Positions 8,641 to 17,998 of a stretch of DNA of 64,000 nt are shown in pieces. The notes under the pieces are model-generated. The model did no database searches. It was not told the DNA's origin and saw only the letters and a program-made list of their open reading frames with translations. The position numbers and the translations under genes are program-made. Within the stretch, counting starts at the first letter, position 1, and each line of letters opens with the position of its first letter. Source of the DNA: an uncultured Bacteroidales bacterium (GTDB taxonomy: Bacteria > Bacteroidota > Bacteroidia > Bacteroidales > UBA932); NCBI GenBank assembly GCA_934680015.1, contig CAKUSP010000006.1, positions 70,544 through 134,543 on the forward strand. The letters are read 5' to 3'.

Positions 8641-8670
8641 TTGCGACCTCCCAAAGATCAATTAACTTTG
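8641..8670 (+). promoter_or_regulatory. Bacteroidetes-type promoter of the IS30 transposase
   Basis: TTG at 8641-8643 and TAACTTTG at 8663-8670 are separated by 19 bases, the spacing of the Bacteroidetes -33/-7 promoter. Transcription would begin almost at the transposase ATG (8678), suggesting a very short leader. A small inverted repeat (GGGAGG/CCTCCC, 8632-8652) overlaps it. Confidence 0.6.
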
Positions 8671-8677
8671 TATTGTT

Positions 8678-9256
8678 ATGTATAATCAACTGACCCGAGA
8701 GCAAAGATATGCAATATATCTGGGAAAACAAGAAGGGAAGAGCCAAACAGCCATTGCTCAGCAGATAGGAGTAAACAAATCTACAGTCAGCCGAGAATTA
8801 AAGCGGAATAGTAATCGCTATGGCAAATATGGATGGAGCGCAGCAGACAAGTGGGCGAAGGAACGAAGAGAACATCTACCAGGAAATAGGGCTTTATCAG
8901 ATAAAGTGATAAGGGAGTCCTTGCGACTATTGAAAGAAGAAGATTGGTCACCTAAGCAAATTTCTGGGTACCTTCTTAACAAAAAAGGAGTTAGAATATC
9001 CCACGAGAGCATCTATTCACGAATACGGTCTGATGAGAGCGGGGAACTCCAGTCTCATTGCCGTCACAAGCTGAAGTATCGCCACCATAAGAAAGTCGCA
9101 CGCAAGACGAAAGCCACGAACATACCGAACAGGGTCAGCATCCACGAGAGACCAGCGGAGGCCAACGGCAAGCGCTTCGGTGACTGGGAAATGGACCTGA
9201 TAATCGGGAAGAACGGCAGGAGTGCCATAATCACCCTTTGTGAAAGGTCTATCCGA
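8678..9256 (+). pseudogene. IS30-family transposase, N-terminal fragment
   Basis: The N-terminal helix-turn-helix (TAIAQQIGVNKSTVSRELKR near 26-45) and the start of the DDE catalytic domain (RFGDWEMDLIIGK with the first Asp) are typical of IS30 transposases. Homology ends around LCERS near 9250. The frame then runs 50 bases into unrelated GC-rich sequence and stops at 9307. The missing C-terminal half, with the remaining catalytic Asp and Glu, is at 18362-18733. Only a few codons are lost between the halves, so this is one gene split by an insertion or rearrangement and not two independent remnants. Confidence 0.9.
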
Positions 9257-10410
9257 ATCTGTTCCTCTTCGTCACCGCCAAGGCATCCTCCGGCAAAGGC
9301 CGCCTAGCCCTCTGCCGCTACATTGTCGAACCTATCCACGACCGCCTCCGCAAAATCAATGAGGCGGAGACCATCGAGTACAAGCGCAAGATTGCCGAGT
9401 ACAATGCCGCCGGCAAGAAGAAAGTCGATATGGAAAAACCCGAGGAACCGCCTATGCGTATGCTCTTCATCCCGGCCAACTCCTCCGCCACGGCTGTCTA
9501 TCAGGTTCTCGGCGACAACGGAGGCACAGGACTGATGTTCGAGACCGAGGGCGACACCCTTGCCAACACATTCGGCTCCGACTACGGCAACTACTCCGAC
9601 GGATTCCGCAAGGCTTTCCATCACGAGACCATCTCCTACATCCGCCGCAAGGACCGTGAATATGTGAACATCAAGAACCCGCGCCTTTCCACGCTCCTCA
9701 CCGGAACGCCCAAGCAGGTTCTGAATCTCATCACCGACGCCGAGAACGGCCTGTTCAGCCGCTTCATCTTCTACTCCCTCGACCTTCGCCTCGTATGGAA
9801 CGACGTGTTCAGCACCCACGCCGACACCACTCTTGACGAACATTTCCAGAGACTCGGACAGGAGTTCCACGACTTCCACACCATACTCGAAAAGTCCAGT
9901 GGCATACGCTTCTCACTCACACCATCCCAGGCCGCAGACTTCAACGAAAGGTTCTCCGTCTGGCAAACTGAATACAGCGACTGCTGCGGAGACGAGTTCG
10001 TCGCCTCCGTCCGCCGCCTCGGCCTGATAACATTCCGCCTCGCGATGATCCTCTCAGCTCTTCGAATAATGGAGGACGGCCTCATCAAGGACAGACTGAC
10101 CTGCCTTGACACCGACTATCAAAGCGCGATGATGATGGCCTCCGTGATTCTCCGCCACAACGCCCACATCTTCCACACCCTTCCGAAAGCCGACGCGGCC
10201 CAGTCTGCATCCTCGGCCACCACCACGAGAACCACCCTCCAGCAACGCCAGTTCCTCGAAGCCCTCCCGCCAGAGTTCGACCGCCAGACCTACACCGAAA
10301 CCGCCACCACCCTCGGCATCAACCCCCGCACCGCCGACCGCATCATCCGCCGCTGGTGCGACACCGGCCAGTTGGAGAACGTCTCGCACGGAAAGTATCG
10401 GAAGAAATAA
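9244..10410 (+). pseudogene. DUF3987-domain protein, 5'-truncated
   Basis: The frame opens directly after the IS30 junction, with no start, at KVYPNLFLFVTAKASSGKGR, a stretch characteristic of the DUF3987 family of Bacteroidetes integrative and mobilizable elements (often annotated as primase/helicase-like). It continues without a stop to 10410, about 388 residues, ending in a small winged-helix-like segment (GINPRTADRIIRRW). The true N-terminus is missing. Base composition is markedly more GC-rich than both flanks, with strong C preference at third positions, so it came from a different source from the methyltransferase genes behind it. Probably non-functional, and a relic of the carrier element. 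Confidence 0.8.
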
Positions 10411-10460
10411 CACTTAAATAAATGTTTAATCCATAGAATTTTGTAAGTTTGTAAAATGTT

Positions 10461-11543
10461 ATGACATATTTTAATATGAAGCCGATGAATTTTAAAGCGA
10501 TAGATTTTTTCTGCGGAGGAGGAGGAATGACTTGTGGACTCCGCCAAGCTGGTATAGATGTTATAGCCGGTGTCGATTTTGACCAGACTGTGGGCTCTAC
10601 ATATGAGTTCAATAATCCTGGAAGTACATTTATTCATTCCGATATAAACATACTTCAAGAAGACTATTTTGAGAAAAAATTTAATGTCAAAAAGAATGAT
10701 GATAGCCTTATCTTAGTTGGATGCAGCCCCTGCCAATTTTATAGCATCATCAATACTAATAGAACTAAATCTCTGAAGACAAAGGATCTTTTAATGAGTT
10801 TTGCGAAATTCATTGAGTACTATAAACCTGGTTTTGTGCTTGTAGAAAATGTCCCTGGAATTATCACAAATAAGGATTCTATTTTACCTGAATTTATCAA
10901 TAAACTTATTAGCCTTGGATATGGCCATACAGAAAATGACATAAAACGAGCAGTTGTTGATATGAGTCATTACGGTGTGCCGCAGAGTAGAAGAAGATTT
11001 TCCTTGATAGCGACAAGAATTAAAGATGTAGATTTACATCTACCTGTTGCCGATAAAAAAGTCTCCGTGCTAAGCGATTGTATCGGACCAGCAAATGGAT
11101 TTCCCAAGATAGAGGCCGGCCATAGAGACTCTTCGGACTTTAATCATTCTTGTGCTGGATTAAGCGATATTGGACTGAGAAGGATGAAGAAGACTCGTCA
11201 TAATGGTGGTAGCAGAATTGACTGGGCTGGCGATGAGGAATTGCAGCTACCATGCTATGTGGGAAAAGATGATAATTTCAAAGACAATTATGGACGAATG
11301 TCCTGGGATAAGCCATCGCCTACTATTACTACAAAGTTTTTAAGTATTTCTAATGGTCGCTTTGGCCATCCAGAAGAAGATAGAGCCATATCTATTAGGG
11401 AGGGCGCTACTATTCAGACGTTTCCAAAATCTTATGTGTTTAAAACAGATAGTATGGGAAATGCCGCAAAAATTATTGGAAATGCTGTACCTTGTGAATA
11501 CGCTCGGAGATTAGGTGAGACAATAAAAGAAATTTGTCAATAG
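10461..11543 (+). CDS. C5-cytosine-specific DNA methyltransferase
   Basis: A 360-residue Dcm-like enzyme that methylates C5 of cytosine in a specific DNA site using S-adenosylmethionine. Motif I is DFFCGGGGM (15-23), motif IV GCSPCQ with catalytic Cys91, motif VI ENV (130), motif VIII QSRRRF (175-180), and the C-terminal motif X region GNAVPCEYAR. The target-recognition region lies between about 185 and 310. The first ATG is taken, but methionines at 6 and 9 directly before the conserved block are equally good starts. The next gene follows after 4 bases, so it is paired with the GHKL ATPase. No restriction nuclease is adjacent within this pair. Confidence 0.93.
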   Translation: MTYFNMKPMNFKAIDFFCGGGGMTCGLRQAGIDVIAGVDFDQTVGSTYEFNNPGSTFIHSDINILQEDYFEKKFNVKKNDDSLILVGCSPCQFYSIINTNRTKSLKTKDLLMSFAKFIEYYKPGFVLVENVPGIITNKDSILPEFINKLISLGYGHTENDIKRAVVDMSHYGVPQSRRRFSLIATRIKDVDLHLPVADKKVSVLSDCIGPANGFPKIEAGHRDSSDFNHSCAGLSDIGLRRMKKTRHNGGSRIDWAGDEELQLPCYVGKDDNFKDNYGRMSWDKPSPTITTKFLSISNGRFGHPEEDRAISIREGATIQTFPKSYVFKTDSMGNAAKIIGNAVPCEYARRLGETIKEICQ

Positions 11544-11547
11544 GATT

Positions 11548-13188
11548 ATGATTGTCGCGAAAAAACTTACGATGAGTTTTGATCCCCATACAATTGAGCA
11601 TTTGGGGATTCAGATGTATTCAGTATTGCCAAACGCCATTGCTGAATTAATTGCTAATGCTTATGATGCAGAAGCATCTTCTGTTCATATACAACTTATT
11701 GAAAATAATACAGAAAAAAGTATTTCTGTAATCGATGATGGGATTGGAATGTCATTCGATGAGATCAATAATTGCTTCCTTCGTATTGGAAGAAAGAGAA
11801 GAGATGACGATAACGGGATGAGTCCAAACAAAAAACGAAAAGTCACCGGTAGAAAAGGACTTGGCAAGTTAGCATTTTTTGGTATAGGTGATATTATTAA
11901 AATTGTCACAAGACGTAATGGCAAAGAAGTGTCTTTCACATTAAGTTGGCCCGAGATAATGTCTTGTACAATACAAAATTATGAACCGTCTTTTGAAGAG
12001 AAATCATGTTCTTTAGAGGAGCATGGAACAACTATCGTCCTTAGCAATCTAAAACGAAAATCAGGATTCGACCTTGACTCGTTAGCTATAAGTCTTTCTA
12101 AATTATTCAATTTATTTGATGAATCTTTTAAAGTATATATTTCATTTAATGACGGAAATGAAATCCTGATTGATAACAAATTAAGATACGAAAATTTGGA
12201 CAAACAGGTTGAATGGTTTTTCCCGGAAAATGAAGACGTGACAAATGCTTATTTGGACAGTAAAAAGGTCAAAGGCAGAATTATTGCAACTCAAAAACCA
12301 TTAAAACCTGGCTTGAGAGGTATTACATTATTCGCTCATGGACGCTTGGTTAATGCTCCTGAATTCTTTGGCGTTGGAGAGTCGAGCCATGGATATTCGT
12401 ATTTTACAGGTTGGCTTGATGTGGATTACGTAGATGAACAAGAAGATGATGTTATCTCAACAGATCGTCAGTCTTTGAATTGGGATCTTGCCGTTACCTC
12501 CGAATTAAGAGAAAATCTACAAAGTTTACTTCGTGCAATAGAAAAAGATTGGAGAGAAAAAAGAAAACTTGAAAATCAGAAAAAAGTATCTGAAAAGACG
12601 AATATTAATGTTCGTGATTGGTATAAGAAACTACCTCCTGAAGTAAAAACGGATGTAGAAAAGATTGTCTCCTCTGTTGTAGAGGAGTCTGAACTTCCAG
12701 AAGAAAAACAGAGTGAAGTTGTTGATATGTTGCATTCTCTTATTCCAGAATATGCGAAATATCATTGGCGTCACATTCATGAATCTGTCAGAAATGCTTC
12801 ATATGCTGATTATCAGAATGCCGATTATTATAGAGCAGTTGAAGAATCTTTGAAGAGATATCAAACAACTGTCCAATCTAAATCAGGCAGTAATGAAGAT
12901 GGAGTAAAATTAATGAATACTGTATTTGGGAAAGACCATACATTGTTGGTCTCATCTAAGTACAAGAAAAAAGACGGGTCTGATTTCAATGACTCTACAA
13001 AAGAAAATATAGAAGAGGGACAAAAATTTTTATCTTCAGGCATGATGAGTGGAGTTAGGAATCCTCTTGCGCATGAGGAAAAAGTTGAACTTCGTGATAG
13101 TGGCTTATTTTCAGAGGATGATTGTCTTGACATGCTTAGTTTGCTTTCTCACTTATTTAGGAGGTTAGATAATGCAGTTAAAAAGTGA
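11548..13188 (+). CDS. GHKL (MutL/MORC/Hsp90-type) ATPase with Ymh-like C-terminal domain
   Basis: The first ~330 residues carry the Bergerat ATP-binding fold: ELIANAYDA (E33, N37, D40), DDGIGM (D64), and the lid GRKGLGKLAF (101-110). The last ~120 residues (LMNTVFG ... SGMMSGVRNPLAHEE) resemble the Ymh family (TIGR02391). ATPases of this type were described next to DNA methyltransferases in restriction-modification operons and as relatives of eukaryotic MORC proteins (Iyer, Abhiman and Aravind). The gene follows the C5 methyltransferase by 4 bases, so it is probably a restriction or defence effector that senses unmodified DNA. I see no nuclease motif, so how it acts is unknown; ATP-driven clamping or recruitment of the HNH enzyme downstream is inference. 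Confidence 0.82.
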   Translation: MIVAKKLTMSFDPHTIEHLGIQMYSVLPNAIAELIANAYDAEASSVHIQLIENNTEKSISVIDDGIGMSFDEINNCFLRIGRKRRDDDNGMSPNKKRKVTGRKGLGKLAFFGIGDIIKIVTRRNGKEVSFTLSWPEIMSCTIQNYEPSFEEKSCSLEEHGTTIVLSNLKRKSGFDLDSLAISLSKLFNLFDESFKVYISFNDGNEILIDNKLRYENLDKQVEWFFPENEDVTNAYLDSKKVKGRIIATQKPLKPGLRGITLFAHGRLVNAPEFFGVGESSHGYSYFTGWLDVDYVDEQEDDVISTDRQSLNWDLAVTSELRENLQSLLRAIEKDWREKRKLENQKKVSEKTNINVRDWYKKLPPEVKTDVEKIVSSVVEESELPEEKQSEVVDMLHSLIPEYAKYHWRHIHESVRNASYADYQNADYYRAVEESLKRYQTTVQSKSGSNEDGVKLMNTVFGKDHTLLVSSKYKKKDGSDFNDSTKENIEEGQKFLSSGMMSGVRNPLAHEEKVELRDSGLFSEDDCLDMLSLLSHLFRRLDNAVKK

Positions 13189-13290
13189 GATAGTATATTC
13201 GAGGGCATTACACCCATCGACGATGACATTTTATGCAAAGATGATATTATGTTGCAATGATTCTCATTAGGGGCAATCTTGTTTGATAAA

Positions 13291-13322
13291 TTGTCAAAAA
13301 TAAACAATTTTGACTACCTTTG
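13291..13322 (+). promoter_or_regulatory. Bacteroidetes-type promoter of the controller/methyltransferase operon
   Basis: TTG at 13291-13293 and TACCTTTG at 13315-13322 are separated by 21 bases. It lies directly upstream of the HTH gene and after the GHKL gene, so the second restriction module has its own transcription start. The AATTGTC/GACAATT-like symmetry just around the -33 region could be an operator for the HTH protein. Confidence 0.6.
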
Positions 13323-13346
13323 CTATGATAAAAGGAACAGAACATT

Positions 13347-13634
13347 ATGCGATTGTTTCCAGAGAAAATACACCAGATACGAGAAGAAAGAAACCTCTAC
13401 CAGAAAGATCTGGCCGAGGCCTTGTCCATTGATACGCCAGCATATTGTCGTATTGAGAAAGGTGAGCGAAGAGCCAAACGCGAGCAAGTCATCACATTAG
13501 CAAGCTATCTAAACGAAGATAAAGAAGAACTTCTTACTTTATGGCTGGCCGATCAAGTGTCTGTCGTCCTTGCGACAGACCGAAAGATTGCGAAACGAGT
13601 CCTTACTCTGGCAAAACAATCTATAAACGGATAA
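13347..13634 (+). CDS. XRE-family HTH regulator (controller-protein-like)
   Basis: A 95-residue protein with a Cro/C1-type helix-turn-helix: LYQKDLAEALSIDTPAYCRIE near residues 18-38, then EQVITLASYLN. Small regulators of this kind are encoded just upstream of restriction-modification genes and delay nuclease expression after entry into a new host (C proteins). The ATG lies about 25 bases past a Bacteroidetes promoter, and the fused methyltransferase starts 2 bases after its stop. Autoregulation is likely from family behaviour but not demonstrated here. Confidence 0.85.
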   Translation: MRLFPEKIHQIREERNLYQKDLAEALSIDTPAYCRIEKGERRAKREQVITLASYLNEDKEELLTLWLADQVSVVLATDRKIAKRVLTLAKQSING

Positions 13635-13636
13635 TT

Positions 13637-16195
13637 ATGGCAAAGCTGAAATATAATATACCAGAACCACTTCCAACATTGTTGGAGGAGAAAAAGTCAT
13701 TGTATGGACTAAGAACATATATCAGCCTGTTCAGCAGTGCCGGTGTTGGATGCTATGGCTTTAAACAAGAGAATTATCACTGCATCGCTACCGTGGAACT
13801 GCTGGAAAAGCGGCTTCGTATTCAGCAATATAATCAGAAGTGCGTCTACAATAGCGGGTATATTTGTGGCGATATGACCGCACAGGAGACCAAAGACAAG
13901 GTCTTTGAACAACTAGATATGTGGAAGCGCAACTATAATATTCAGGAGCCAGATGTTATTATCGCGACACCTCCTTGCCAAGGGATGTCTGTTGCCAACC
14001 ACAAAAAAGGTGATGAGCTAAAGCGCAATTCTCTCGTAGTCGAATCCATCGTGATGATTCGTAAAATCAAGCCTAAGTTCTTCATTTTCGAGAATGTTCG
14101 TGCTTTTCTCAACTCTGTCTGCACTGATATTGACGGCAAAGATAAGGCTATACATCAGGCCATAGAAACAGATCTTTCTGGAGAGTACAATATTCTATAT
14201 CGTGTCATTAACTTCAAAGACTACGGTAACCCATCCAGCAGAACAAGGACTCTGGTACTTGGCGTCCGTAAGGACATAAAAGATATTACTCCGTTAGATA
14301 TTTTCCCTGATAAACAGCCAGAAAGAACTTTACGTCAGGTGATAGGACATCTTCCATCATTAAAAGTAATGGGAGAAAGCGCACCGAATGACATATACCA
14401 TAATTTCAGAAGTTATTCCCCGCAAATGGAGAGCTGGATCGCTGACATTAAAGAGGGACAATCCGCTTTCGACAACACAGATCCGACGAAGATTCCCCAC
14501 CATATCAAAGACGGCAAGGTCGTATATAATGCCCAAAAAAACGGGGACAAATATACTCGTCAATGTTGGGATAAAGTGGCACCGTGCATTCACACACGTA
14601 ATGACATTATGGCGAGCCAGAATACTGTTCATCCAACTGACAACAGAGTGTTCAGCATCAGAGAAGTAATGATGATGATGTCTGTCCCTGATTCATTCCA
14701 ATGGTCAGACATCCCTTTTGATGAACTCAACAAACTTGATTCTAAAGGCAGAAAAGCTTTTCTTAAGAAAGAAGAGATGAATATTCGTCAGAATCTTGGG
14801 GAAGCCGTGCCTACTGTAATCTTTAGACAAATTGCGAAAAAGATCCGTCAGGCTATGGCTAAGAATGAATATACGGATATGGAGATAGAACAAATCATAA
14901 AATGTAATGGTTTGACAGACTCACAAAACTTGGTGTCATTCATCTCCTCAAAAAAATATCTTGGATTTTCGTTCTTGTCAAAAGTGGCGGAATTAGCAAA
15001 TTCCCATCGAGAAGATAATGCAGCTTATTATACGAGACAAGATATCTGCTATGCAATTATAAAGAATTTACCGGATTTTGATGGTTCTACAGAATTAAAC
15101 ATTCTTGAACCATCCATCGGAGTCGGTAATTTTTTGCCTGTGCTGATTCAAAAGTATCGGTCAATAGATATTGTCAATATTGATGTCGTTGATATTGACT
15201 CTTCAAGCATTGATATTCTCAAGGCATTGGTATCAACAATGGATGTACCAGAGAATATCCGTATAAACTATATCGTGGATGACTTTCTTCTTCATAATTT
15301 CGAGAAGCATTACGACGTGGTCATAGGAAACCCACCATATAAGAAAATTACTAAAGAGAGAGCTTTGCTATCAAAATATAAGTCAAATCTGTTCAATCAG
15401 GACACAAACAACATCTTCTCTTTCTTTATAGAAAAATCATTAAAGTTAGGGAATGTCGTGTCCTTAATTGTCCCTAAAAGCCTTATTAATGCCCCTGAAT
15501 TTAACAAAACCAGAGAACTACTGAACAACTATGAAATCAGCAATATAATCGATTTCGGCGAAAAAGGATTTAAGGGTGTAAAAATTGAGACTGTTAGCTT
15601 TATTGTGGATACGAGAAATAAACCTGGAAAAACCATGGTCGAGTCGTACATCACAAATGACACTGAGGTATATGAACAATCATACATAACAGATCCTGCA
15701 TACCCTTATTGGCTCATTTACCGTAATAACAGTTTTGATTCCGTGGCAGATAAAATGACATTCGATATCTTTAAGGTATATCGGGATAGGCTGATTACAA
15801 AGGCAATCACGAAACCAAATGGTAAATTCAGAGTTTTGAAATCTCGGAACATCGGCAATAATGAAATAGTTAACATTGATGGCTATGATTCATATATTGA
15901 CGACATCAACTCTTTGGATGTTTCGAAATTTTTGAATCAGGAAAATTGTGTGCTAGTCCCGAATCTTACATATAATCCACGGGCTTGTATGTTGCCGACA
16001 GGATGTATCGCAGATGGTTCAGTTGCCATCTTGACATTAAAAAACACAAACACGAAAGTCTCAACAGAAGACTTGGCATTCTATGCCACAGAGCAATTCA
16101 ATGAGTTCTATGCGATTGCACGCAATAGAGGAACAAGATCATTAAATATTGACAATAATTCCGTTTTCTTCTTTGGAAAACTAAAACACGCATAA
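13637..16195 (+). CDS. Bifunctional C5-cytosine / N6-adenine DNA methyltransferase
   Basis: An 852-residue fusion of two complete methyltransferases. Residues ~25-420 are a C5 enzyme: SLFSSAGVGCYG (motif I), TPPCQGMS with catalytic Cys near 114, FENVR, SRTRTLVLG, and a GEAVPTVIFRQ motif X. Residues ~455-852 are an N6-adenine enzyme of the Eco57I type: YYTRQ, LEPSIGVGNF for AdoMet binding, and the catalytic GNPPY near 564-568. A single protein methylating A on one strand and C on the other suits an asymmetric type IIS site; H. pylori HP0054 (HpyAV system) is described as an adenine/cytosine methyltransferase. The ATG at 13637 is chosen because it follows the regulator stop by 2 bases; an earlier in-frame TTG/ATG would overlap the regulator. 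Confidence 0.9.
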   Translation: MAKLKYNIPEPLPTLLEEKKSLYGLRTYISLFSSAGVGCYGFKQENYHCIATVELLEKRLRIQQYNQKCVYNSGYICGDMTAQETKDKVFEQLDMWKRNYNIQEPDVIIATPPCQGMSVANHKKGDELKRNSLVVESIVMIRKIKPKFFIFENVRAFLNSVCTDIDGKDKAIHQAIETDLSGEYNILYRVINFKDYGNPSSRTRTLVLGVRKDIKDITPLDIFPDKQPERTLRQVIGHLPSLKVMGESAPNDIYHNFRSYSPQMESWIADIKEGQSAFDNTDPTKIPHHIKDGKVVYNAQKNGDKYTRQCWDKVAPCIHTRNDIMASQNTVHPTDNRVFSIREVMMMMSVPDSFQWSDIPFDELNKLDSKGRKAFLKKEEMNIRQNLGEAVPTVIFRQIAKKIRQAMAKNEYTDMEIEQIIKCNGLTDSQNLVSFISSKKYLGFSFLSKVAELANSHREDNAAYYTRQDICYAIIKNLPDFDGSTELNILEPSIGVGNFLPVLIQKYRSIDIVNIDVVDIDSSSIDILKALVSTMDVPENIRINYIVDDFLLHNFEKHYDVVIGNPPYKKITKERALLSKYKSNLFNQDTNNIFSFFIEKSLKLGNVVSLIVPKSLINAPEFNKTRELLNNYEISNIIDFGEKGFKGVKIETVSFIVDTRNKPGKTMVESYITNDTEVYEQSYITDPAYPYWLIYRNNSFDSVADKMTFDIFKVYRDRLITKAITKPNGKFRVLKSRNIGNNEIVNIDGYDSYIDDINSLDVSKFLNQENCVLVPNLTYNPRACMLPTGCIADGSVAILTLKNTNTKVSTEDLAFYATEQFNEFYAIARNRGTRSLNIDNNSVFFFGKLKHA

Positions 16196-16197
16196 TT

Positions 16198-17388
16198 ATG
16201 GATATGAAAACCGATATAATCAATTATCTGAATCAGTTTGATTTGGATGTCCGCAAAACCAAGGATGCCAGATTCTCTGATCAGAAGTGCACTCCGGATG
16301 TCATCTGCTTCATAGCTGACTGCATACGGAATTCTTTCTCTGAAGGCGATTTGTTCGACACAAACTCAATTTGGGAGTCTCAGTATTTCATAAAGAACAC
16401 AAGAGCGATATTCAATAAACCATGGCCTAATGATGATAGGGCGAGGCACGAATACGACAAGTTCATTGCTCAACCATTGAGACTTTTGGCTTCTGCTCAT
16501 ATTCTTGAGCTGGAAAGGGAACACGGAAAGAATATATACAGAATCAGGAACGAATACTTGCTGGACTATATATCGCAACGAGAAAGAAATACATTTACAT
16601 TTTTATCATGCTACTTTGAGAAAGTTCTTTCGGATAGTGGAATATGGAAGTATTTCCTTGAATATAAAGACAATCCGACTAAAGAATCATATATGACCTT
16701 AAGGGATAGATTCATTCGATTCATGATCGGAAATACGGCAATTAATACGGACGTTGAAGTTCGCCGTATCTTCCCTAAAATACTTAATGTCTTCGCTGTT
16801 GAGAATCAAATACCCGGTTCTGAAAGAGGAACAATATCAAAGTATGTCTATACTTTTTCGGATTTGATGTATAACAGAAAGAACTGGAGAGACCTCAATA
16901 AGGATAAGAGCATAACACGTCAGGAAGCTGTTGAAAATAGCGAAGATGTTAAACAGCAGGAGGCATATAACGCATACTATGTTCAGAAAGCGATTGCTCT
17001 TATCCGTAAGATTCAGAAAGAAAGTGAAGTTCACGACCAGTGGGGCCAAGGAGAGGCGACACAGGTTCATCACATATTTCCGAAATCCCAGTACCCACAG
17101 ATTGCACATTATTTGGAGAACCTGATTTTACTTACAGCGACACAGCATTATATCAAAGCCCATCCGAACAACAAAACGCAGGAAGTGAACAAGGACTATC
17201 AACTCACCTGTCTTCTTGCAAAAGCCGACACGATAGACAATTCTCTTAAAAAATTCGGAGAGCGTTATTATCGTAAGGAGTCATTCCTGTACGTAATCAA
17301 GGTTGGCTTAAATCAAGAGCAAGAATGGTCAATGACAATGTCTTTCTCTGACATTAAACATCAATTGATTTTGGCGTATAATATGTAA
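16198..17388 (+). CDS. HNH restriction endonuclease (type IIS-like)
   Basis: A 396-residue protein with a beta-beta-alpha-metal HNH site near its C-terminal third: VHHIFPKSQYP around 290-300, ENLILL around 306-311 and TQHYIKAHP around 314-322. The N-terminal ~250 residues have no motif I recognise and probably read the DNA site. It starts 2 bases after the fused methyltransferase, which fits the pair methyltransferase plus restriction enzyme. R.HpyAV (HP0053), an HNH type IIS enzyme of similar size encoded beside a fused methyltransferase, is the closest known analogue of the arrangement. The recognition site cannot be predicted from the sequence. Confidence 0.8.
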   Translation: MDMKTDIINYLNQFDLDVRKTKDARFSDQKCTPDVICFIADCIRNSFSEGDLFDTNSIWESQYFIKNTRAIFNKPWPNDDRARHEYDKFIAQPLRLLASAHILELEREHGKNIYRIRNEYLLDYISQRERNTFTFLSCYFEKVLSDSGIWKYFLEYKDNPTKESYMTLRDRFIRFMIGNTAINTDVEVRRIFPKILNVFAVENQIPGSERGTISKYVYTFSDLMYNRKNWRDLNKDKSITRQEAVENSEDVKQQEAYNAYYVQKAIALIRKIQKESEVHDQWGQGEATQVHHIFPKSQYPQIAHYLENLILLTATQHYIKAHPNNKTQEVNKDYQLTCLLAKADTIDNSLKKFGERYYRKESFLYVIKVGLNQEQEWSMTMSFSDIKHQLILAYNM

Positions 17389-17494
17389 TGTAAGGCAAGC
17401 TGCGATGATATAGGAGGAACTCTTTAAACCAGGAACAGTCTCCTGTCATACAATCAATAGGTGATAATGATAGACTATATATGTAAGAAAGGCT

Positions 17495-17998
17495 ATGCAG
17501 AAACTGATACTGACAGCATTCATTTGCTCATTATTGTTCATCGCAACATCTTGTTCGACAGCAATGAAGGTTGGCTATGCCCATAAGCCTTTAGCCGCAG
17601 AGGGATGTGAAGTAAGCTATTCAATCTCTCAGCAATCCGAAGACTTGTTCATCATTGTGTCAATATCATCTGACAGACTCGTATTCACAGACGCTCCTAC
17701 AATGAAAATGAAGAATTTTCAAGGTGATGTAATTGAATTTAACGGTAAGCCTCTCTCCACACAAAGCGAAAATGCCGGAGTCCTTGTAAACAATATCGTT
17801 TTGCCTATTACGGAGTTGAAAGCTATGGCTCAATTCAAGATAGAAAAAGAACAGATCCCGTTCTTTGAATCCGGCATCCAAAAAGTACGCATTACCACCG
17901 TACCTCTTGAACACGAGAAAACATTCGCCAATGATGTCATAGGGCATTGGCTCTATCGGAAATTAAGCGAGGCTCTAAAGAACAATGATGACTTCTGA
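17495..17998 (+). CDS. Small lipoprotein of the mobile island
   Basis: A 167-residue protein with a lipoprotein signal peptide: MQKLILTAFICSLLFIATSC, the cysteine at 20 being the lipidation site. The mature part is predicted soluble, with alternating strands and no motif I recognise. It lies about 105 bases after the endonuclease gene, in the same direction. Similar small lipoproteins are common cargo in Bacteroidetes conjugative and mobilizable elements. A direct role in restriction is unlikely given its export; surface exclusion or simple cargo are possibilities without sequence support. Confidence 0.65.
   Translation: MQKLILTAFICSLLFIATSCSTAMKVGYAHKPLAAEGCEVSYSISQQSEDLFIIVSISSDRLVFTDAPTMKMKNFQGDVIEFNGKPLSTQSENAGVLVNNIVLPITELKAMAQFKIEKEQIPFFESGIQKVRITTVPLEHEKTFANDVIGHWLYRKLSEALKNNDDF

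Noticed and set aside
9304..9879. Leftward open frame of 191 codons opposite the DUF3987 relic
   Set aside because: It is the complement of a GC-rich gene; the valine/glutamate/glycine-rich product is typical of antisense frames, and the plus strand carries a recognisable domain.
13541..13636. Earlier start for the fused methyltransferase
   Set aside because: It would overlap the controller gene in another frame and add a Cys/Arg-rich leader; the ATG at 13637 follows the controller stop directly, as the nuclease ATG follows the methyltransferase stop.
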